Origin: Streptomyces collinus
GTDB taxonomy: Bacteria > Actinomycetota > Actinomycetes > Streptomycetales > Streptomycetaceae
Reading direction: 5' to 3'
Length of the DNA: 64,000 nt
Assembly (NCBI RefSeq): GCF_031348265.1
Contig: NZ_CP133771.1
Span: forward strand, 8,060,001-8,124,000
Positions 17,403 to 26,516 of the stretch are shown in pieces. The translations under genes and the position numbers were made by a program. The notes under the pieces are model-generated. The model saw only the letters and a list, made by a program, of their open reading frames with translations, was not told the origin of the DNA and searched no databases. Within the stretch, counting starts at the first letter, position 1. Each line of letters opens with the position of its first letter.

Positions 17403-18335
17403 ATGTTCTGCAACGTCGTAGTGGGAGTCGACGGATCACCCGCGAGCCTGGCGGCCGCGCACTGGGCGGCTCACGAGGCCTCGCGCCGGGGCACCGGGCT
17501 GGCTGTCGTACACGCCTGGCGCCGCCACCCCCATCCCGCACCGTACGTGCCCATGGACCGTACCGAGCACGACTGGGCCGAACAGACACTCCGGGATGCC
17601 GTCGACAGCGTCCGCGCGGCCCACCCCGGGCTGCGGATCGTCGACCGCCTCGTGTGCGACGCGCCGGTCGCCGCCCTGGTCGCCGCCGCCGCGGAGGCCG
17701 AGCTGCTGGTCCTCGGATCACCCGGTATGGGCAGGGTGAGCGGGTTCGTCATGGGATCCGTGTCCCAGCGCGTGGTGGCCCGGTCGACGCGGCCCGTGGT
17801 GCTGGTGAGGGCGGGGCTGAGCGCAGCCGACGACCACCTCCCTGCCGCGGACGGTGTCGCACCGGAGGAGATCCCCGAGACGCCGTATCGCGCGGTCGTC
17901 CTGGGTCTGGACGTCCAGCACCCGTGTGACGAACTGATCGAGTTCGCCTTCGACGCCGCCCGGCGGCGCGGCACCGCCCTGCGTGTCGTCCACGCGTTCC
18001 GGACGCCGCCGCAATCCGCCTCCGATCCGTCGTTGGTCACACCGCCGGCCGTCCCGTCGGTCCCCGTGGCCGGGCCGGAAGCGCTCGCGGCCGGGGAGCA
18101 CGCGGTGGTGGCGGCGCTGCGCCCCTGGTGCGAGAAGTATCCGACCGTCCCCGTGACCGAGACGGTGACCGCGGGCCGGGCCGCCACCGTCCTGGTGCAC
18201 GCCGCGCGCGACGCCGGATTGCTCGTGGTGGGGCGCCGCACGAGCGGGGGCCGGCTCGGTGCCCACACCGGTCCGGTGGCCCACGCCGTCCTGCACCACG
18301 CCGCCTGCCCCGTCGTCGTGGTCCCGCACGTCTGA
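17403..18335 (+). CDS. Tandem-domain universal stress protein (class A)
   Basis: A 310-residue two-domain USP. Domain 1 begins VVVGVDGSPASLAAAHWAA and has an ATP loop in which the first GxxG reads GSPGMGRVSGFVMGS. Domain 2 contains a Pro-rich insertion (near residues 205-225) and ends HTGPVAHAVLHHAACPVVVVP. GGGAGGG precedes ATG 17403 by about six bases. It is divergent from ppdK with DevR-type boxes between, and pflB follows 227 bp downstream behind its own box. Confidence 0.88.
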   Translation: MFCNVVVGVDGSPASLAAAHWAAHEASRRGTGLAVVHAWRRHPHPAPYVPMDRTEHDWAEQTLRDAVDSVRAAHPGLRIVDRLVCDAPVAALVAAAAEAELLVLGSPGMGRVSGFVMGSVSQRVVARSTRPVVLVRAGLSAADDHLPAADGVAPEEIPETPYRAVVLGLDVQHPCDELIEFAFDAARRRGTALRVVHAFRTPPQSASDPSLVTPPAVPSVPVAGPEALAAGEHAVVAALRPWCEKYPTVPVTETVTAGRAATVLVHAARDAGLLVVGRRTSGGRLGAHTGPVAHAVLHHAACPVVVVPHV

Positions 18336-18425
18336 ACTCACCCGCGGTCGACCGGCTCGCCCGGCCCCAGGGCCTCATCGGCTCTGCTGCTCCGTGCCCT
18401 GATCGACGCAGCAGTGCGTATGGGT

Positions 18426-18439
18426 GGGCCGAACGTCCC
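18426..18439. promoter_or_regulatory. DevR/OsdR-type box upstream of pflB
   Basis: GGGCC-GAAC-GTCCC, an exact consensus match, 123 bp before the pflB ATG. Additional GGGCC and GGGAC half-sites follow at 18448-18462. Confidence 0.65.
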
Positions 18440-18562
18440 GGCCGCCCGGGCCGGACGGGACCCGTGCGGTGCCCTGTCCGGCACTGCCCCCTGCCCCTGC
18501 GGACGACGAGCATCGACAACGAGAAGAGCAGTGAGAAAGCCCGCCCAGGGAGAGGACCTGTG

Positions 18563-20821
18563 ATGACCGCGACCGCGACAGCCGGCCCCCGGACCGCCGA
18601 CGCCTGGCGCCAGTACGCCGGGACCAGGTGGCGTGAGCGCATCGACGTGCGTGACTTCATCCAGGCGAACTACACGCCCTACGAAGGCGACGCGGCCTTC
18701 CTGGCCGGACCAACAGACCGCACGCGCGCCGTCTGGGAGAAGGTCAGCGCGCTCTTCCCCGAAGAGCGGCGCCGCGGCATCCACGACGTCGACACCGCCA
18801 CCCCCTCCACGATCACCTCGCACGCTCCCGGCTGGATCGACCGGGACCGCGAATTGATCGTGGGCCTCCAGACCGACGCTCCGCTCAAGCGCGCCATCAT
18901 GCCGAACGGCGGCCTGCGCATGGTGGAGAACGGACTGCGGGCCTACGGCTACGAGGCCGACCCCTTCGTCTCCAGGGTCTTCGGCACCTACCGTAAGACC
19001 CATAACGACGGCGTGTTCGACGCCTACACCCCCGAGATGCGCGCCGCCCGCAAGGCCGGGATCATCACCGGCCTGCCGGACGCCTACGGCCGCGGCCGGA
19101 TCATCGGCGACTACCGGCGCGTGGCCCTCTACGGCACCGACCGGCTCATCGCGGCCAAGCGGGCCGAACGCGCCCTGCTGGACGCGCGGCCCTCCAGCCC
19201 GGACGTCATCCGGGACCGTGAGGAACTGGCCGAGCAGATCCGCGCACTGGGCGAGCTGACGGAGATGGCCGCTTCCTACGGCTGCGACGTCACCCGCCCG
19301 GCCACCACCGCGCACGAGGCCGTCCAGTGGCTCTACCTCGGCTATCTGGCCGCCGTGAAGGAACAGAACGGCGCCGCGATGTCGCTGGGCCGCACCTCCA
19401 CGTTCCTGGACGTCTACCTCCAGCGAGACCTCGACGAGGGCACCACCGACGAGACGCGCGCCCAGGAGCTGGTCGACGACTTCGTGATCAAGCTGCGGAT
19501 CGTACGGTTCCTGCGCACCCCCGAGTACGACGCCCTGTTCTCCGGTGACCCGACCTGGGTGACGGAGTCCATCGGTGGCATCGGCACCGACGGCCGCCCT
19601 CTGGTCACCCGCACCTCCTTCCGCTTCCTGCAGACCCTCTACAACCTCGGCCCGGCACCGGAGCCGAACCTGACCGTGCTGTGGTCGCCGAGGCTGCCGG
19701 ACGGCTTCAAGGAGTTCTGCGCGCAGGTGTCCATCGACACCAGCGCCGTTCAGTACGAGTCCGACGAACTGATGCGGCCGCGCACCGGCGACGACACCGC
19801 GATCGCCTGCTGTGTCTCCGCCATGGCGGTCGGCAGGCAGATGCAGTTCTTCGGAGCCAGGGTCAACCTGGCCAAGGCCCTCCTGTACGCCGTCAACGGC
19901 GGCCGGGACGAGATGACCGGCGAACAGATCGCCCCCGCCACGCCCCCGCTGACCGGCGAGTACCTCGACTACGACGAACTGTCGGCGGCCTACGACCGGA
20001 CGCTGGGCTGGCTGGCGGAGACGTACGTCAACGCGCTCAACGTCATCCACTACATGCACGACAAGTACGCCTACGAGCGCATCGAGATGGCCCTGCACGA
20101 CCACCCCGTGCACCGCTTCATGGCGTGCGGCATCGCCGGCCTCTCCGTCGCGGCCGACAGCCTGTCGGCCGTGAAGCACGCCAGGGTGAAGGTGTTCCGC
20201 GACGCGAACGGTCTGGCGGTGGACTTCCGGACCGAGGGCGAGTTCCCGGCGTACGGCAACAACGACGACCGAGCGGACTCCCTCGCCGTCGCCCTCGTGG
20301 AGTCGTTCATGGCGAAGGTGCGCAAGCACCCCACCTACCGGGACGCCGAGCACACCCAGTCGGTGCTGACCATCACCTCCAACGTCGTCTACGGCAAGCA
20401 CACCGGCAACACTCCCGACGGCCGCCGCGCCGGACAGCCCTTCGCGCCCGGCGCCAACCCGATGAACGGCCGTGACCGGCACGGGGTGGCCGCCTCCGCG
20501 CTGTCGGTGGCCAAGCTCCCGTACGAGCAGGCCCGCGACGGCATCTCGCTGACCACGACGATCACCCCCGAGGGGCTGGGCCACCACCCGGGTGAGCGCG
20601 CCGCGCATCTGGTCGGCATCCTCGACGCCTACATGGCCTCCGGCGGCTTCCACATGAACGTCAACGTCCTGGACCGGGCCGTCCTGGAGGACGCCATGGA
20701 ACACCCGGAGAAGTACCCCGAGCTGACCATCCGGGTCTCCGGATACGCCGTCAACTTCGTCCGCCTGACCCGCGAGCAGCAGCTCGACGTGATCAGCCGT
20801 ACCTTCCACGGAGCGCTGTGA
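18563..20821 (+). CDS. pflB: Pyruvate formate-lyase
   Basis: A 752-residue glycyl radical enzyme converting pyruvate and CoA to acetyl-CoA and formate. The tandem active-site cysteines are Cys416-Cys417 (IACCVSAM), and the radical glycine is Gly727 in RVSGYAVNF near the C-terminus; both agree with E. coli PflB (418/419 and 734). The radical is destroyed by oxygen, so this enzyme only works anaerobically, which is striking in a presumed aerobic actinomycete. The start ATG 18563 follows GGAGAGG by seven bases. The pflA gene overlaps its stop by four bases. The upstream DevR-type box suggests induction by hypoxia. Confidence 0.96.
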   Translation: MTATATAGPRTADAWRQYAGTRWRERIDVRDFIQANYTPYEGDAAFLAGPTDRTRAVWEKVSALFPEERRRGIHDVDTATPSTITSHAPGWIDRDRELIVGLQTDAPLKRAIMPNGGLRMVENGLRAYGYEADPFVSRVFGTYRKTHNDGVFDAYTPEMRAARKAGIITGLPDAYGRGRIIGDYRRVALYGTDRLIAAKRAERALLDARPSSPDVIRDREELAEQIRALGELTEMAASYGCDVTRPATTAHEAVQWLYLGYLAAVKEQNGAAMSLGRTSTFLDVYLQRDLDEGTTDETRAQELVDDFVIKLRIVRFLRTPEYDALFSGDPTWVTESIGGIGTDGRPLVTRTSFRFLQTLYNLGPAPEPNLTVLWSPRLPDGFKEFCAQVSIDTSAVQYESDELMRPRTGDDTAIACCVSAMAVGRQMQFFGARVNLAKALLYAVNGGRDEMTGEQIAPATPPLTGEYLDYDELSAAYDRTLGWLAETYVNALNVIHYMHDKYAYERIEMALHDHPVHRFMACGIAGLSVAADSLSAVKHARVKVFRDANGLAVDFRTEGEFPAYGNNDDRADSLAVALVESFMAKVRKHPTYRDAEHTQSVLTITSNVVYGKHTGNTPDGRRAGQPFAPGANPMNGRDRHGVAASALSVAKLPYEQARDGISLTTTITPEGLGHHPGERAAHLVGILDAYMASGGFHMNVNVLDRAVLEDAMEHPEKYPELTIRVSGYAVNFVRLTREQQLDVISRTFHGAL

Positions 20822-21582
20822 ACACCGCGACCGACCGTACGACGGGACTCGGCCGGACGACCGGCCGGATCCACTCCTGGGACCTGTCCACCGGCGTGGA
20901 CGGTCCCGGGACCCGGTTCGTCCTGTTCGTCAACGGTTGTCCGTTGCGCTGCCTGTACTGCGCCAACCCCGACACCTGGCACATGCGGGACGGCCGGGAG
21001 GCCACGGTCGACGAGGTGATGGCCGAGATCGAGAAGTTCCGCCCCTTCGTCACCACGGCCGGAGGCGGCGTGACGATCACCGGCGGCGAGCCGCTGCTCC
21101 AGCCCGCCTTCACGGCGGCGGTGCTGCGTCGCTGCAAGGAGGCCGGACTGCACACCGCCCTGGACACCTCCGGCTTCCTCGGCGCCCGAGCCACCGACGA
21201 ACTCCTGACCGACACCGACCTCGTGCTGCTGGACATCAAGTCCTTCGATGTCGGCACCTACCGGAAGCTGACCGGCGGCGACCTCGGACCCACTCTGAAC
21301 TTCGCCACCCGCCTGGACCGGCTCGGGGTGCCGACGTGGATCCGGTACGTCCTGGTACCCGGCTGGACCGACGACCCACGCGCCGTAGAGGGACTCGCCC
21401 GCTTCCTGTCGGGCCTCGGCAACGTCGAACGGGTCGACGTCCTGCCGTTCCACAAGCTCGGCGCGGGCAAGTACGAGGCACTGGGCATCCCCTTCCCCCT
21501 GCGGGACAACCCGGTTCCGGACGCCGCACTGGTGGACCGGGTGCGGGGTCGGTTCCGCGAGCACGGTCTGGCGGCTTACTGA
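20818..21582 (+). CDS. pflA: Pyruvate formate-lyase activating enzyme (radical SAM)
   Basis: A 254-residue radical SAM enzyme that installs the glycyl radical on PflB. The [4Fe-4S] motif is Cys41-x3-Cys45-x2-Cys48 (NGCPLRCLYCANPDTW), followed by the SAM-binding GGGVTITGGEPLLQ and the PflA-typical DTSGF and LLDIKSFD motifs. The GTG start lies inside the pflB stop (GTGA), so the pair is translationally coupled. The N-terminus has a short extension (about 15 residues) compared with E. coli PflA. It needs reduced flavodoxin or ferredoxin, for which the flavodoxin-like chimera at 7022 is the only candidate seen nearby. Confidence 0.95.
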   Translation: MNTATDRTTGLGRTTGRIHSWDLSTGVDGPGTRFVLFVNGCPLRCLYCANPDTWHMRDGREATVDEVMAEIEKFRPFVTTAGGGVTITGGEPLLQPAFTAAVLRRCKEAGLHTALDTSGFLGARATDELLTDTDLVLLDIKSFDVGTYRKLTGGDLGPTLNFATRLDRLGVPTWIRYVLVPGWTDDPRAVEGLARFLSGLGNVERVDVLPFHKLGAGKYEALGIPFPLRDNPVPDAALVDRVRGRFREHGLAAY

Positions 21583-21694
21583 TGACACTCATGCCGGCGT
21601 CCGTCTGCACTTGTGGCCCTGATCCCCCCGGCGATCGGCTCGCTGGGGTACCCGTGTTGTGACCGCCTCTGACCGGGGCGGCGAGGAGGATGCC

Positions 21695-22687
21695 ATGGCT
21701 GAGCGACCACTCGACGAGAAGACGGTGGCCACGCTGGTGGCCGAGGCTACGGCGGCGCCGTCCATGCACAACGCGCAGCCGTGGCGCTTTCGCCACCTGA
21801 GCGGCGAGCGCGTCCTGCAACTGCGGGCCGATCCCGAGCGGGCCATGCCCCGGTCCGATCCCGACAACCGGGCGCTGCACATCGGGTGCGGGGCAGCTCT
21901 GCTCAACCTGCGCGTCGCCGCGGCGCACGCGGATCTCGCTCCGGAGACGACGCTGCTGCCCGAGCCGGACGACCCGCTGCTGCTCGCCGCCGTACGTCTG
22001 CCCGGCCCGGTCGGGGGCGTGCGGGACGAGGAGCTGGCGCGGCTGCACCCGGCGATCCGGCAGCGGCACACCAGCCGCCATCCCTTCGCCGAGAAGGACG
22101 TCCCCGAGGACGTGCGGACCACCTTGCAGAAAGCGGCGGCGCGGGAGGGGGCGACGCTGGCCTTCCCCGGCCCCTGGCATGCCGAGACCGTGCTCGACCT
22201 GGTCCGCGACGCCGAGAGCCGCGACATCATGGACCCGGACGCCGACCGAGACCTGGTCCGCTGGACCCGGCTCGGAGCAGAGGCGGACACCGCCGTCGAC
22301 GGCGTCCCCGAGTACGCCTTCGGCCCGCGCAGGCGCGACGGCAAAGCTCCAGTGCGGGACTTCTCCGGACGCCGGCCGGTGGCCGACCGCGGCACCACCG
22401 CCTTCGAGTACACCCCGCACCTGGCCCTGCTGAGCACCCGCGGCGAGGGACCCGCCGACTGGCTGCGCGCGGGCCAGGCCCTCGAACGCGTCCTCCTTGA
22501 GGCCACCCGGGCCGACCTGGCCACCTCCCTGACCTCCCACGCCCTGGAAGACCGCGAGCTGCGCCTGCTGGCCCGTGACCCGGCATCGGGCATCGGTCAG
22601 GTGCAGATGGTGCTCCGGCTCGGCTACGGGCCGCGGGGCCCGGCCACCCCGCGCCGGCCTGTGCGGGATGTCCTCGAATTCACGTAG
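21695..22687 (+). CDS. Acg-family nitroreductase-like protein
   Basis: A 330-residue protein of the Acg family, related to the DosR-regulated Rv2032 (Acg), Rv3127 and Rv3131. It shows APSMHNAQPWRFR near the N-terminus, MPRSDPDNRALHIGCGAAL, RHTSRHPF, PEYAFGPRRRDGKAPVRDF and the C-terminal MVLRLGYGPRGPATPRRP. The fold is a doubled FMN nitroreductase domain; in Acg a lid blocks the substrate site, and an FMN-storage role has been proposed. GAGGAGG is five bases before ATG 21695. The gene is 112 bp after pflA and may be read with it; only a degenerate box (GGCCC-TGAT-CCCCC) lies between. Its paralogue is at 35482. Confidence 0.87.
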   Translation: MAERPLDEKTVATLVAEATAAPSMHNAQPWRFRHLSGERVLQLRADPERAMPRSDPDNRALHIGCGAALLNLRVAAAHADLAPETTLLPEPDDPLLLAAVRLPGPVGGVRDEELARLHPAIRQRHTSRHPFAEKDVPEDVRTTLQKAAAREGATLAFPGPWHAETVLDLVRDAESRDIMDPDADRDLVRWTRLGAEADTAVDGVPEYAFGPRRRDGKAPVRDFSGRRPVADRGTTAFEYTPHLALLSTRGEGPADWLRAGQALERVLLEATRADLATSLTSHALEDRELRLLARDPASGIGQVQMVLRLGYGPRGPATPRRPVRDVLEFT

Positions 22688-22754
22688 CCAGGTGCAGGGG
22701 CGCACGACGGGCGCTCGACAGCCGTTGCCGCGTGTACCCCGCTCATGTGCACCA

Positions 22755-22768
22755 GGGCCATGTGGCCC
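22755..22768. promoter_or_regulatory. DevR/OsdR-type box upstream of USP
   Basis: GGGCC-ATGT-GGCCC, an exact consensus match, 149 bp upstream of the USP at 22918. A one-mismatch copy (CGGCC-ACTC-GGCCC) at 22838-22851 lies at the more usual distance of 66 bp, so the promoter may carry two sites. Confidence 0.6.
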
Positions 22769-22917
22769 TGCCCTCGGGGCCGGACGGGTCACAGTCCCGC
22801 ACGCCAGGTTCCGGCCAGTGCCGGTTGGCCCCCATGGCGGCCACTCGGCCCAAAGCCAGCCGAGCGTGGGCCGGGTGAACCTGGAGGTGGCATTCAACGC
22901 CATCTGTATGAGGAGGC

Positions 22918-23808
22918 ATGGTGAGTGGTCTTGTTGTCGTGGGCGTGGACGGTTCGGCGTCGAGTCTTGCCGCAGTGGAGGTCGCCGCAAGGGAGGCGCG
23001 GTCACGCGGGGCGGGGCTGAGAGTGGTGCACGCGTTTGTCTGGCCCGCGATGCACGTACCGTTGGGGCCGTCGCCGATGGGGCCGCCGGAGGGCGGGCTG
23101 CGGAACATGGCCGATGGCCTGGTGACCGAAGCGGTCGAGCGGGCGCGGGCGGTGGCGCCGGACATCCAGGTCGGTCATGTGGTGGTGACCGGTGAGCCGT
23201 TGACGGTTCTCGAGGCGCAGTCGCGTGCCGCGGAGCTGGTGGTGGTCGGGTCACGGGGCATGGGCGGGTTCGTCGGGCTGCTGGTGGGCTCTACGGCGGT
23301 GCATCTGGCGGCGCACGGCCGGTGTCCGGTACTCGTCGTGCGCGAGCAGCCGCACGCCGACGGTCCGATCGTGCTGGGCGTCGACGGCTCGGCCGCGGGG
23401 CAGAAGGCGGTGGATTTCGCCTTCGCCGAGGCCGCCCTGCGGAACGCGCCGTTGGTGGCGCTGCACACCTGGACCACGTGGAATGCGCCGATGCCCGCCC
23501 CGCAGGATCCGTCCGAGCCATACGCGAACCCCCCGGGAGCGCTGGCCGAGGAGGAGGAGCGGCTGCTCGCCGAGGCGCTCGCCGGCCGTCAGGAGCGCCA
23601 CCCCGGTGTGGTGGTGGAACACCGGGTGGTGCACGGCGGGACGAGGGAGGCGCTGATCGAGGCGAGCCGGTCCGCGCAGCTGCTGGTGGTCGGCGCACGG
23701 GGACGCGGCGGCTTCGCCGGGCTGCTCCTGGGGTCGGTCAGCCAGGCCCTCCTGCACCACGCGCACTGCCCGGTCGCGGTGGTACGGGGCACGACGGAGC
23801 GTCACTGA
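22918..23808 (+). CDS. Tandem-domain universal stress protein (class B)
   Basis: A 296-residue two-domain USP in which both ATP loops are intact: GSRGMGGFVGLLVGS in domain 1 and GARGRGGFAGLLLGS in domain 2. This separates class B (this gene, 24599 and the relic at 25803) from classes A and C, where only domain 1 is intact. AGGAGG ends one base before ATG 22918, so the in-frame GTG 22921 may be the real start. Its C-terminus overlaps the convergent antiporter-regulator pseudogene by seven bases. Two boxes lie upstream. Confidence 0.9.
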   Translation: MVSGLVVVGVDGSASSLAAVEVAAREARSRGAGLRVVHAFVWPAMHVPLGPSPMGPPEGGLRNMADGLVTEAVERARAVAPDIQVGHVVVTGEPLTVLEAQSRAAELVVVGSRGMGGFVGLLVGSTAVHLAAHGRCPVLVVREQPHADGPIVLGVDGSAAGQKAVDFAFAEAALRNAPLVALHTWTTWNAPMPAPQDPSEPYANPPGALAEEEERLLAEALAGRQERHPGVVVEHRVVHGGTREALIEASRSAQLLVVGARGRGGFAGLLLGSVSQALLHHAHCPVAVVRGTTERH

Positions 23809-24333
23809 GGGCGCCGGTCGTGGGGTCCGGAAGCGGGCCCCGCGACCGTGGCGGGCAGCGGGGCTGTGGTGCGGGTGGGGGCGAAACGGGTGAGGATGGG
23901 TCCGCAGACGGCCAGGAGCATCACCAGGACGTCCCCGGCTCGCAGGGTCTGGTCCGGCCCGGGGGAGGCGATCACGTCCTCGCCGCGGACCACGGCCACG
24001 ATCGAAGCTCCCGTACGGGTCCGTGCCCGGGTGTCCCCCCAGCGCCCGGCCGGCGAACGGGCTGCCGGGGCGCACCTCGATCTGCTCGGCGCCCAGGCCC
24101 GGAACCTCGCGGGTCAGGTCGGCGAAGCGCTCCGCGCTGCGCGGGGCGCCGAGGATCTCGGCGACGCTGTCGGCCTCCTCCCTGGTGAGCCGGAGCACCG
24201 ACCGGGCTTCGTCGGGATCGTCGCCGGGATACACCACCGGCTCGAAGTCCCCTGAGCGCTGGGCGACGACTCCGACCCTGTCGCCCTCGTGGTTGACGAA
24301 CTCGTACCGAAGCCCCACTCCGGGCTCAGCCAT
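23802..24333 (-). pseudogene. Frameshifted KhtT/TrkA-C-type cation:proton antiporter regulatory subunit
   Basis: From ATG 24333 the frame reads GVGLRYEFVNHEGDRVGVV, then LRLTREEADSVAEILG and GSPFAGRALGG, which is the regulatory subunit that accompanies CPA-type K+/H+ antiporters. At a run of six C on the plus strand (near 24035) the frame breaks; removing one base restores DTRARTRTGASIVAVVRGED and then PGPDQTLRAGDVLVML, the TrkA-C (RCK_C) part. After that the expected VVGTREGV-like end is missing and unrelated residues run to the stop at 23802. So there is one frameshift and a changed C-terminus. No antiporter gene is adjacent. The frameshift alone could be a sequencing error. Confidence 0.7.
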
Positions 24334-24460
24334 GAATCCGAATACCGGTGCGGCCGTAGTCGCCGCCCGCCGTCGAGAGATATTCGGCAGGCGTTACCGG
24401 GCACTCGAGCAACGGCGCGCCGCCGGTGCCCGGTCCAGTGCATACGGTCCGGCGGCCAGT

Positions 24461-24477
24461 GTCCCGACCTTCGGGAC
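24461..24477. repeat. Inverted repeat GTCCCGA-cct-TCGGGAC
   Basis: A perfect 7-bp inverted repeat with a 3-base centre, 11 bp before the DevR-type box. Its arms (GTCCC outward) are opposite in orientation to the DevR box, so it may be a separate operator or a small hairpin. Confidence 0.5.
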
Positions 24478-24487
24478 GGCGTCGGCA

Positions 24488-24501
24488 GGGCCGAGTGGCC
24501 C
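24488..24501. promoter_or_regulatory. DevR/OsdR-type box upstream of USP
   Basis: GGGCC-GAGT-GGCCC, an exact consensus match, 97 bp before the USP GTG at 24599. A one-mismatch copy (CGGCC-CGAT-GGCCC) is at 24508-24521, 20 bp further on, roughly two helical turns. Confidence 0.68.
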
Positions 24502-24598
24502 CTCAGACGGCCCGATGGCCCCTGTTCCGGGTGGAGGACTGCGCCGAGGCTGGAGCCGAACGGCCGCACGTCGGCGGCGTCATGGACGGGAGAGACCA

Positions 24599-25480
24599 GT
24601 GACTGATCCGGTGATCGTAGGGGTGGACGGCTCTGCCTCCAGTCTTGACGCGGTCGATGTCGCCGCCCGTGAGGCGCGGCTGCGCGGGGCGCCGCTGCGT
24701 GTCGTGCACGCCTTCGGCCACCCCTCCGCGCACCTGCCGTCGGGTGCCCCACCGTGGAACCCGGCCGGACACAGTCTGGAGCCGATGGTGGAGGGCGCAC
24801 TGGCCCGGGCCGAGCAACGGGCGCACGCCGTCGCGCCGGGCATCGAGGTGACCCGGTCCGTCGTGGCCGGTGAGGCGCTCGCGGTGCTGGAGATCGAGTC
24901 GCGCACCGCCGCACTGGCGGTGGTCGGCAGCCGGGGGCTGAGCAGCTTCACCGGGCTGCTGCTGGGCTCCACCGCGGTGCATCTGGCCGCCCACGGCCAC
25001 TGCCCGCTCATGGTGGTGCGCGGGCGCCCGGACCCCGCCGGTCCCGTGCTGCTGGCGGTGGACGGCTCCAAAGCGGGGGAGGAGGCGGTCGGTTTCGCGT
25101 TCGCCGAGGCCGCACTGCGCGAGGCACCGCTGGCGGCGCTGCACGTGTGGAACACCTGGAGCGAACGGGCGTACGAGGGCCCCGGGGATCCGCTGACGGC
25201 CGTGGTGGCGGATGCCGAGCGGCTGCGCGAAGCCGAGCAGCACCTGCTGGACGATGCGGTGGCCCGCTGGCTGGAGGTATATCCGCAGGTCGCGGTGGAG
25301 CGGCGCCTGGTGCGCTCCCGGGTCCGTCCGGCCTTGATCGACGCCAGCCACGACGCCCAACTGGTCGTGACAGGCGCCCGAGGTCGCGGCGGCTTCACGG
25401 GACTGCTCCTCGGCTCCGTCAGCCAGGCCCTGCTCCACCACGCCCATTGCCCGGTCGCTGTTGTCCGCAGCGCGGAGTGA
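24599..25480 (+). CDS. Tandem-domain universal stress protein (class B)
   Basis: A 293-residue USP with two intact ATP loops (GSRGLSSFTGLLLGS and GARGRGGFTGLLLGS). It is the closest paralogue of the gene at 22918. The start is GTG 24599, with GGGAGAG a few bases upstream; no in-frame ATG is near. The box pair at 24488/24508 lies upstream. Its 3' end is almost repeated in inverted orientation at 25803-25979, so this locus has undergone local duplication and rearrangement. Confidence 0.9.
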   Translation: MTDPVIVGVDGSASSLDAVDVAAREARLRGAPLRVVHAFGHPSAHLPSGAPPWNPAGHSLEPMVEGALARAEQRAHAVAPGIEVTRSVVAGEALAVLEIESRTAALAVVGSRGLSSFTGLLLGSTAVHLAAHGHCPLMVVRGRPDPAGPVLLAVDGSKAGEEAVGFAFAEAALREAPLAALHVWNTWSERAYEGPGDPLTAVVADAERLREAEQHLLDDAVARWLEVYPQVAVERRLVRSRVRPALIDASHDAQLVVTGARGRGGFTGLLLGSVSQALLHHAHCPVAVVRSAE

Positions 25481-25548
25481 CCCTGCCTCAGCAGGCCCAC
25501 ACCACCGCCGCGCCTGACGCCCCGCCGAGTCGGAAGCCGCCAGAGCCG

Positions 25549-25752
25549 ATGACGCACGCCCGTGCGGGTGCGCCGCACGACGGTGGAGGGCCCGCCCGTA
25601 AGGTGCTGGTGGCCCGCCCAGCCGCGGCCGACCTCGTGATCGTCGGAGCGTGGCGACGGCAGGACCACTTCGGGCTCCAGCTCGGCCGGGTGGCCCACAC
25701 ACTCCTGCACCACGCCCAGTGCCCTGTTGCGGTCGTGCCGCAGCACGCATGA
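25549..25752 (+). pseudogene. C-terminal stump of a class C USP
   Basis: About 65 codons reading ARKVLVARPAAADLVIVGAW and then HFGLQLGRVAHTLLHHAQCP, the last quarter of a class C USP (compare 2794 and 37949). Domain 1 and the start of domain 2 are missing. ATG 25549 could in principle start a 67-residue product, but no ribosome site is seen, and a lone C-terminal piece cannot form a USP fold. Confidence 0.7.
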
Positions 25753-25802
25753 GTATTGCGGCGTCGACAGCCGCGCAGGCGTCACTCAAGGGTCATGGCA
25801 CA

Positions 25803-25979
25803 TCAGCTTTCCCGCTGTCCGCCACGTACTACGGCGACGGGGCAGTGCGCGTGGTGCAGCAGTGCCTGGCTGACCGAGCCGAGCAGCAGTCCCGTGAAGC
25901 CGCCGCGACCTCGGGCACCGGCCACGACCAGCTGTGACTCGCGGCTGGCCTCGATCAGCGCCGGGCGGAGGGAGCGGAC
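25803..25979 (-). pseudogene. C-terminal stump of a class B USP, inverted
   Basis: The minus strand reads VRSLRPALIEASRESQLVVA and then GARGRGGFTGLLLGSVSQAL, nearly identical to the end of the USP at 24599 but on the other strand. The upstream frame to 26147 shows no USP sequence. It is therefore an inverted, truncated copy of the neighbouring gene's 3' end. Confidence 0.75.
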
Positions 25980-26516
25980 CAAGCGGCGACGCCCATGACC
26001 AGGGGCAGTGCCATTATGGTCACGGCCCGAAGCAGGGGAGCGGGAGCGTGGCTGCCGTCCCTGATCGTGGTCACCGGTGTCGGAGACGAGTTCCGTCACG
26101 ACGGCGGGCGTGGGCAGGGCCGCGTTCACGCGACTGAGGGATCGCACGATCCGCCGTTCTTCCCCAGGCCGTCAACTCCGTTCGCGCGGGGGAGACCCCC
26201 TTCCGCCCGGCGCCGCTGGAGACATTCCACGGCGTCCCGGGTCGGCTGGTCGGCCCGTAGGAGAACGCCGAGCTCGCCGTAGCGCACGCCGCCGCGCATG
26301 CAAAGCCGGACGGCGCCGCTGTACCGAGCTGGCCGCGACCACGGCCGACAAGGGACAGCATGTGAAGCCGGCACTTGGTGGCTGTGCAGGTGCGCAGCGC
26401 GAGTGCCGCGCGTCGGGGCGGCCGAGCCAGTACAGGGCGTGGAGCTGGAACTGCGCCCGTAGACGCTCATCCGCCTGCTGCCCGCGGCAAGAGTCGCCAG
26501 CCGTGGCCCGTGCCTT
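25980..26516. other. Degenerate stretch, no supportable gene
   Basis: About 540 bases between USP stumps. Several frames are open on both strands, including a minus-strand frame with GELGVLLRADQPTRDAVECL, but none matches a family I can name and codon use is uneven. With stumps on either side, I read this as decayed coding DNA. No box, tRNA or terminator was recognised. Confidence 0.4.
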
